Of a DNA stretch of 25,998 nucleotides, positions 22,958 to 25,998 are shown piece by piece. A program made the translations under genes and the position numbers. The DNA is from a virus. Below the pieces are notes generated by a model. That model was not told the origin of the DNA. It saw nothing but the letters and a program-made list of their open reading frames with translations, and searched no databases. The stretch is from IMG/VR virus record IMGVR_UViG_3300020197_000143, positions 1-25,998 of that record; one strand, given 5' to 3'. The number at the start of each line of letters is the position of its first letter. Position 1 is the stretch's first letter.

Positions 22958-23542
22958 ATGCAGGGAGCACTCCTCTACTGGGTCGGCAGCGACGGGCAAA
23001 TGCGTACCAGACACGTCCCATTCCGCGTCTGGGACCGCGAAGCTGCAGAGCTATCGCAGCCGACTAAGCGACGAGTGCATCGCCCGAAGCGTATTTTCGC
23101 GTCCACCGCGCAAATGGAACGCGCGAGCCGCGTCAGGCGAGCCCCGATCCTCACCCCGGAGTTCTACGCCGAGGCGCCGCCGGTCGAACCAGAGAAGAAG
23201 CCACAAATCTGGCGCCCGAAGACAATCAAGCTCGCGCCGCAACTCCCTCCACCAGCGCCAAAACCCAAACCCGCCAAGAAGCAGAAACGCCCACAGTGGA
23301 TGCGGGATCGCGTCGTCGAACAACGCCTCTACGAAGAGCAGATCACCCGCGACCGGCTGCTCCGCGACGCCATCGAAGCCGCCGACATCGGCCCCTGCCC
23401 GCACCCACTACTGCGCGGCGAGCACCCGAACGACATGTGCCCACAGTGCTTCAAGGTCTTCTGGCCCAGGTTCCTGGCAGAGAAACAGGCTCGCGGGCTC
23501 TCACTCTCCGCGGACCGCTGGGCATACCCGAGGAGCATCTAA
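22958..23542 (+). CDS. Basic Pro/Lys-rich protein with Cys-His knuckle, 194 aa
   Basis: ATG 22958 is preferred (GTG 22931 is in frame but overlaps the inverted repeat). The N-terminus (MQGALLYWVGSDGQMRTRHV) is followed by a basic, Pro-rich segment (about 80-115, LPPPAPKPKPAKKQKRPQW) and a helix (VVEQRLYEEQITRDRLLRDA). A C-terminal knuckle reads CPHPLLRGEHPNDMCPQC, a likely zinc site with two Cys pairs and two His. The end is WAYPRSI. A nucleic-acid-binding early protein is plausible. No family is recognised. The frame remains open 50 codons beyond its TAA. Confidence 0.7.
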   Translation: MQGALLYWVGSDGQMRTRHVPFRVWDREAAELSQPTKRRVHRPKRIFASTAQMERASRVRRAPILTPEFYAEAPPVEPEKKPQIWRPKTIKLAPQLPPPAPKPKPAKKQKRPQWMRDRVVEQRLYEEQITRDRLLRDAIEAADIGPCPHPLLRGEHPNDMCPQCFKVFWPRFLAEKQARGLSLSADRWAYPRSI

Positions 23543-23816
23543 GAAGGCCGGAATATTACCACTGAGCACTTCCCCGACTACACGTTCCGTGGCACAACAC
23601 AGAACGCGACGGCAGGAACCCAAGAGCCGGAGCAGGGAGAGCCTCTAGAGAGGCGGGGCACAACGAAGTCGAAAGCCGCGATGAGCGGTAGCTAGACGGA
23701 GCACCACAAGAAGCCGTCAGCCGACGACATCCTCCTAACCCACGCTAGGCATCAACGCCGGTCTGCGGACTCAGCGGGGGGGTAGGGGGGGGCATATTCA
23801 GGCGACAGTTACGTCT
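23543..23816 (+). other. 274-base gap with G-runs and small hairpin
   Basis: No gene with a start is seen. A GCCTC-TAGA-GAGGC hairpin lies at about 23641-23654. Seven G, then TA, then eight G (23776-23792) occur 24 bases before the next ATG and could form a G-quadruplex in the message. The frame of the upstream gene continues open past its stop to a TAG at about 23692. Confidence 0.5.
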
Positions 23817-24026
23817 ATGACGCCTACTTTCGACGGCAAGCACTACATCGTCCTGATCCACCCGAAACAGCGCGACCACTGGCTCCGCATGGTCGTCCGC
23901 GAGAAGTACTACTGGGACAGGCACGTCGCGCGCTTCAACCGCAGATACCCCGACCACCCGCTCGGTGCCCACGAGAGCCTTGCGCTACAACGAGAGATCG
24001 ACTCGCTACGCTCCGTCTGTGCTTGA
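23817..24026 (+). CDS. Small hydrophilic protein, 69 aa
   Basis: ATG 23817; no strong ribosome site is visible, but the sequence is protein-like: FDGKHYIVLIHPKQRDHWLR, then EKYYWDRHVARFNRRYPDHP. It is rich in His, Arg, Tyr and Trp, with one predicted strand and a long basic helix, suggesting nucleic-acid or protein contact. No family is recognised. It ends 81 bases before the convergent end of a minus-strand gene. Confidence 0.65.
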   Translation: MTPTFDGKHYIVLIHPKQRDHWLRMVVREKYYWDRHVARFNRRYPDHPLGAHESLALQREIDSLRSVCA

Positions 24027-24107
24027 CACTTCAAGCGGCGCCGAAGTTTCTGGGGCCCCTCGGAGTAATCTCCGCGCGGGGGGGTGATGGTGGACGCCGG
24101 CACCCGG
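24027..24107. other. Convergent gap between two genes
   Basis: A CGGAG-TAAT-CTCCG hairpin (24061-24074) and seven G at 24078-24084 lie here. No T-run follows, so termination of either gene is only possible, not shown. Confidence 0.4.
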
Positions 24108-24566
24108 TCAGGTCTTGGGCGTCACGTCGACCGGCGCGGCAGCCTGGGCGCGGCGCTGCAGCTCGGTCTGAGCTGCGAGGAGGAGCGCGATGCGTTTCTC
24201 CAGGTCCAAAAGGTCGGCGCCGCGAGTTTGACCAAGGGTCGACAGTGTCGTGTCTATTACGGCGCCCTTATCCACCAGGATTGCCGCGACCGTAACCATG
24301 TCCTTGAGTCCGGGCATTGGCTTTAGTTCGCCGGCCAGTACCTGTTCGGCCAGTGCCTTGTGCGCGATGGTTGCGGCGTAGTTCGCGGCCTCGGCTACGA
24401 TCCCGCCGAGTTCCTGCCAGTGCTCTACCTTGGAGCGGACCTGCGAGGTCTGGATATCCGACGCTGATTTTCCGCCGACAAGCTCCATGGCTCCTTCGAG
24501 ACGCTTGACCATGGAGTTCTCGTCCTTGCCTGGACGCTTGGAGCCTCTATGCACCTTGGGTGGCAT
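24108..24566 (-). CDS. Helical hypothetical protein, 152 aa
   Basis: The likely start ATG 24566 lies inside the 3' end of the upstream zinc gene (20-base overlap); the frame is open further up but loses protein character. A basic N-terminus (PPKVHRGSKRPGKDENS) is followed by Ala/Leu-rich helices (HKALAEQVLAGELKPM, ADLLDLEKRIALLLAAQTEL) with a C-terminal coiled-coil-like end. Size and helical makeup are compatible with a small terminase or an assembly factor, but no helix-turn-helix is evident and it is about 5 kb from the large terminase. Function unknown. Confidence 0.65.
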   Translation of the reverse strand: MPPKVHRGSKRPGKDENSMVKRLEGAMELVGGKSASDIQTSQVRSKVEHWQELGGIVAEAANYAATIAHKALAEQVLAGELKPMPGLKDMVTVAAILVDKGAVIDTTLSTLGQTRGADLLDLEKRIALLLAAQTELQRRAQAAAPVDVTPKT

Positions 24567-24816
24567 GGCGCGTAGGCTTTCGGCTCCATGATTCCGCGGC
24601 CTCCATGGCATGGCGCGGCCTTCGCCAGTCTTCCTCGTGCATGGGCGGCGCATAGACCATCGGCCTGAGAGGCTCTGGCGCGGGATCCTGGGCTTGTGTG
24701 GGAGCTGGCGCTTGCTTGCTGCGCCTGCGGAGGCCTTCGACACGACAGGCCGTGCTGCAGAATGTCTTCCCTGCGCCGATCTCGACGCCGCAGATGGCGC
24801 ATGCCTTGGTTTCCAT
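24547..24816 (-). CDS. Small zinc-knuckle protein, 89 aa
   Basis: The ATG at 24816 gives METKACAICGVEIGAGKTFC, a four-Cys knuckle (C6, C9, C20, C24) resembling the zinc ribbon in HNH and transcription-related phage proteins. A basic patch (RVEGLRRRSKQ) follows, then a Pro/Ala-rich linker and a helical, basic end. Two in-frame ATGs lie upstream; the selected one is the last before the knuckle. No clear ribosome site is visible. A DNA-binding or regulatory role is inferred. Confidence 0.65.
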   Translation of the reverse strand: METKACAICGVEIGAGKTFCSTACRVEGLRRRSKQAPAPTQAQDPAPEPLRPMVYAPPMHEEDWRRPRHAMEAAESWSRKPTRHATQGA

Positions 24817-24963
24817 GCGCCGCATGCTCGCACAGGCTCGCATGCTTGGCAAAGCCCGTGCCATCTATTTTCTGTTTCTCTGTCTCTCGTATTGACAACA
24901 GAGAGCAGGAAGCCGACACTTCTATCAGACATTGACGCGGTGTGGAGCCGCAAGGGGGAGAAA
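24817..24963. promoter_or_regulatory. Divergent control region with repeats and a TTGACA
   Basis: Between the minus-strand zinc gene and the plus-strand 89-aa gene. CGCATGCT occurs twice (24821-24828 and 24839-24846), each containing the palindrome GCATGC. TCTCTGT (24877-24883) and ACAGAGA (24898-24904) form an inverted repeat around TTGACA (24892-24897), a -35-like box on the plus strand; GACACT 17 bases on is a poor -10. An operator overlapping an early promoter fits, but is not proven. Confidence 0.45.
24937..24960 (+). promoter_or_regulatory. Start module 1: GC hairpin plus GGGGGAG
   Basis: GCGG (24937-24940) pairs with CCGC (24948-24951), followed by AA and GGGGGAG (24954-24960), three bases before ATG 24964. 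The same arrangement recurs before two further plus-strand genes. Confidence 0.65.
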
Positions 24964-25233
24964 ATGACCAACGCGACGACGCGCGAAATCAAGCAAGCTA
25001 TCCGGGACAAATACACGTTTCCCGGATGCTACCCGATGTTCCTGCTGACCGACGACGGCGCCGCGCTCTGCACTAGCTGTGGTCGCACCATGTGGCGCGC
25101 AATCTGCGATTCCGTGCGCCGCAAGATGGCCGATGGATGGCGCGTCGTCGCGGTCGACGTAAATTGGGAAGACTCAGAGTTGGTCTGCGACCACTGCGGG
25201 AACATGATCGAATCCGCTTACGGCGACGACTGA
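24964..25233 (+). CDS. Small two-CxxC zinc-ribbon protein, 89 aa
   Basis: ATG 24964 follows GGGGGAG and is the real start, although the frame is open further upstream. The product (MTNATTREIKQAIRDKYTFP at the N-terminus) contains CTSCG (about 36-40) and CDHCG (about 75-79), a spaced pair typical of a zinc ribbon, with helices between (TMWRAICDSVRRKMADGW). A nucleic-acid-binding early protein is likely. No family is named. It is the first of three plus-strand genes with the same leader design. Confidence 0.75.
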   Translation: MTNATTREIKQAIRDKYTFPGCYPMFLLTDDGAALCTSCGRTMWRAICDSVRRKMADGWRVVAVDVNWEDSELVCDHCGNMIESAYGDD

Positions 25234-25252
25234 CGCGGCAAGAGCCCGGACA

Positions 25253-25276
25253 GAGCCCTCTCAACCGAGAGGGCTC
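25253..25276 (+). terminator. Terminator-like hairpin 1
   Basis: GAGCCCTCTC (25253-25262), loop AACC, then GAGAGGGCTC (25267-25276): a perfect 10-base stem without a clear T-run. It lies 20 bases after the preceding stop. A near-copy lies 556 bases downstream, between the next two genes. Confidence 0.7.
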
Positions 25277-25280
25277 CATT

Positions 25281-25305
25281 CCGCGCTTTTGCGGATAAGG
25301 GGGAG
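25281..25305 (+). promoter_or_regulatory. Start module 2: GC hairpin plus GGGGGAG
   Basis: CCGC (25281-25284), GCTTTT and GCGG (25291-25294) form a short hairpin, followed by ATAA and GGGGGAG (25299-25305), three bases before ATG 25309. The stretch CCGCGCTTTT is shared with the third leader. Confidence 0.65.
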
Positions 25306-25308
25306 ACC

Positions 25309-25797
25309 ATGACAAAGACAGCCGAGAAAAAGAAAGACCGCGCCGAGGCGATCGAGAAGCTCCGCGAAATGTACCCTCCAGGCTCGACAGTCTCAACGCT
25401 TCTTCGCCACGTCTCGCGTAGCGGGATGCAACGGACCGTCTGCGTCATCAAGAACGAGGAAGACGTCTCGTGGCTTGTCGCGCGTGCCTTGGATATGCGC
25501 TTCGACCGCGACCGCGGCGGCGTCAAGGTGACTGGCTGCGGCATGGATATGGGCTTTCACGTCGCCTACTCCCTATCGCGCACGCTCTATCCCGAGGGTT
25601 TCGGTTGCATCGGCAAGCCGAACGACGCCGCGCACCGTTGGTCGGGCGCATGCCCGAGCCACGACCACAGCAACGGCGACCGCGACTACGCGCCGCACTG
25701 TGACGGCAACCATGGGCCGACGTGCGTGGGCTGCGGGCGCGGACACACCCACTGGCACAAAGACGGCGGGTACGCACTCCTGCACCGCTGGATCTGA
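25309..25797 (+). CDS. Phage conserved-type hypothetical protein with Cys/His-rich end, 162 aa
   Basis: ATG 25309 after GGGGGAG. The N-terminal half has a basic helix (EKKKDRAEAIEKLREMYPPG) and the segment STVSTLLRHVSRSGMQRTVC, a pattern I know from small uncharacterised phage proteins. The C-terminal half is rich in His and Cys (CPSHDHSNGDRDYAPHCDG, then CVGCGRGHTHWH), enough for one or two metal sites. The end is GGYALLHRWI. A metal-binding early protein with unknown role. It is followed closely by a terminator-like hairpin. Confidence 0.75.
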   Translation: MTKTAEKKKDRAEAIEKLREMYPPGSTVSTLLRHVSRSGMQRTVCVIKNEEDVSWLVARALDMRFDRDRGGVKVTGCGMDMGFHVAYSLSRTLYPEGFGCIGKPNDAAHRWSGACPSHDHSNGDRDYAPHCDGNHGPTCVGCGRGHTHWHKDGGYALLHRWI

Positions 25798-25808
25798 GAG
25801 CCCGGATC

Positions 25809-25837
25809 GAGCCCTCTCTACCCGAGAGGGCTCTTTT
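25809..25837 (+). terminator. Terminator-like hairpin 2 with T-run
   Basis: GAGCCCTCTC (25809-25818), loop TACCC, GAGAGGGCTC (25824-25833), then TTTT. It has the same stem as hairpin 1, with a T-run that makes it a better intrinsic terminator. It begins 12 bases after the preceding stop codon. Confidence 0.8.
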
Positions 25838-25857
25838 CCGCGCTTTTCGCGCGTAAC

Positions 25858-25880
25858 GCGGCACATGCCGCAAGGGGGAG
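25858..25880 (+). promoter_or_regulatory. Start module 3: GC hairpin plus GGGGGAG
   Basis: GCGGC (25858-25862), ACAT, GCCGC (25867-25871), then AA and GGGGGAG (25874-25880), three bases before ATG 25884. Same design as the two upstream leaders. Confidence 0.65.
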
Positions 25881-25883
25881 AAC

Positions 25884-25998
25884 ATGGATACGAAGATCAC
25901 GGCATACCGCATTGTCGACCACGGCGTTGACCACGCGCAGTATTTCCAAGGGCACGGCATCGCGTTCACGGAATACGATCATTGCGCGACGGGCGTCG
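25884..25998 (+). CDS. Partial hypothetical protein, C-terminus outside window
   Basis: ATG 25884 after GGGGGAG opens a frame to the window end, 38 complete codons. The visible product (MDTKITAYRIVDHGVDHAQY, then FQGHGIAFTEYDHCATGV) is His/Asp-rich and strand-like at the start. Nothing in it identifies a family. The shared leader groups it with the two preceding early-type genes. Confidence 0.6.
   Translation, partial: MDTKITAYRIVDHGVDHAQYFQGHGIAFTEYDHCATGV

Noticed and set aside
24610-24963. Upstream extension of the 89-aa zinc-ribbon gene
   Set aside because: GGGGGAG and the shared leader design place the start at 24964.
24567-25016. Upstream extension of the 152-aa helical gene
   Set aside because: The extension runs through the zinc-knuckle gene and the divergent control region and is Arg/Ser-rich without protein character.
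1-25998. tRNA genes or CRISPR arrays
   Set aside because: No cloverleaf with a T-arm consensus and no regularly spaced direct repeats were found by eye.

Overview
The window is a GC-rich stretch of a double-stranded DNA tailed bacteriophage (Caudoviricetes), probably from an uncultured, environmental-type phage of a Gram-negative host. The phage assignment rests on a large terminase with Walker A and B motifs, a long portal protein, a scaffold plus major capsid pair, a head-tail adaptor, a 1505-residue fibre and an M15-type endolysin. No tape measure, tail tube or sheath is seen, and a large tail-hub-like protein follows a short adaptor, so a podovirus-like virion is the best guess. The Gram-negative host is inferred from three Sec-type signal peptides and the lysis genes, not shown directly.

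Layout. From about 22.87 kb down to base 1 almost everything is one tightly packed minus-strand block. Read in the direction of transcription it contains: six short coupled genes (zinc-knuckle protein, 25-residue membrane peptide, coiled-coil protein and three unknowns); a beta-class DNA methyltransferase with a complete HNH endonuclease gene nested in another frame; the large terminase; an AT-hook protein that overlaps the terminase 3' end by 256 bases; the portal; a long compound hairpin; a small beta-rich protein; three genes with signal peptides (135 aa, 1505-aa fibre, 106 aa); a lysis group; three small genes; scaffold; major capsid; small head genes; head-tail adaptor; a 694-aa tail protein; and two low-complexity proteins, the last running off the window. 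Many junctions are ATGA, GTGA or TGATG overlaps, and GTG starts are common, so translational coupling is likely throughout.

The right end (about 22.9-26.0 kb) is a different, early-like region with mixed orientation. Two plus-strand genes are followed by a convergent minus-strand pair (a zinc-knuckle protein and a 152-aa helical protein). A divergent control region then precedes three plus-strand genes that share a repeated start module: a small GC hairpin, then AAGGGGGAG, then ATG. Two near-identical terminator-like hairpins sit between these three genes.

Working together: the large terminase and portal package DNA; scaffold, capsid and adaptors build the head; the fibre and tail-hub proteins recognise the host; the M15 peptidase and membrane proteins lyse it; the methyltransferase probably protects or marks phage DNA. 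The most notable structures are the HNH gene nested in the methyltransferase, the terminase/AT-hook dual-coding overlap, the row of exported proteins including the giant fibre, the hairpin after the portal, and the repeated leader modules.
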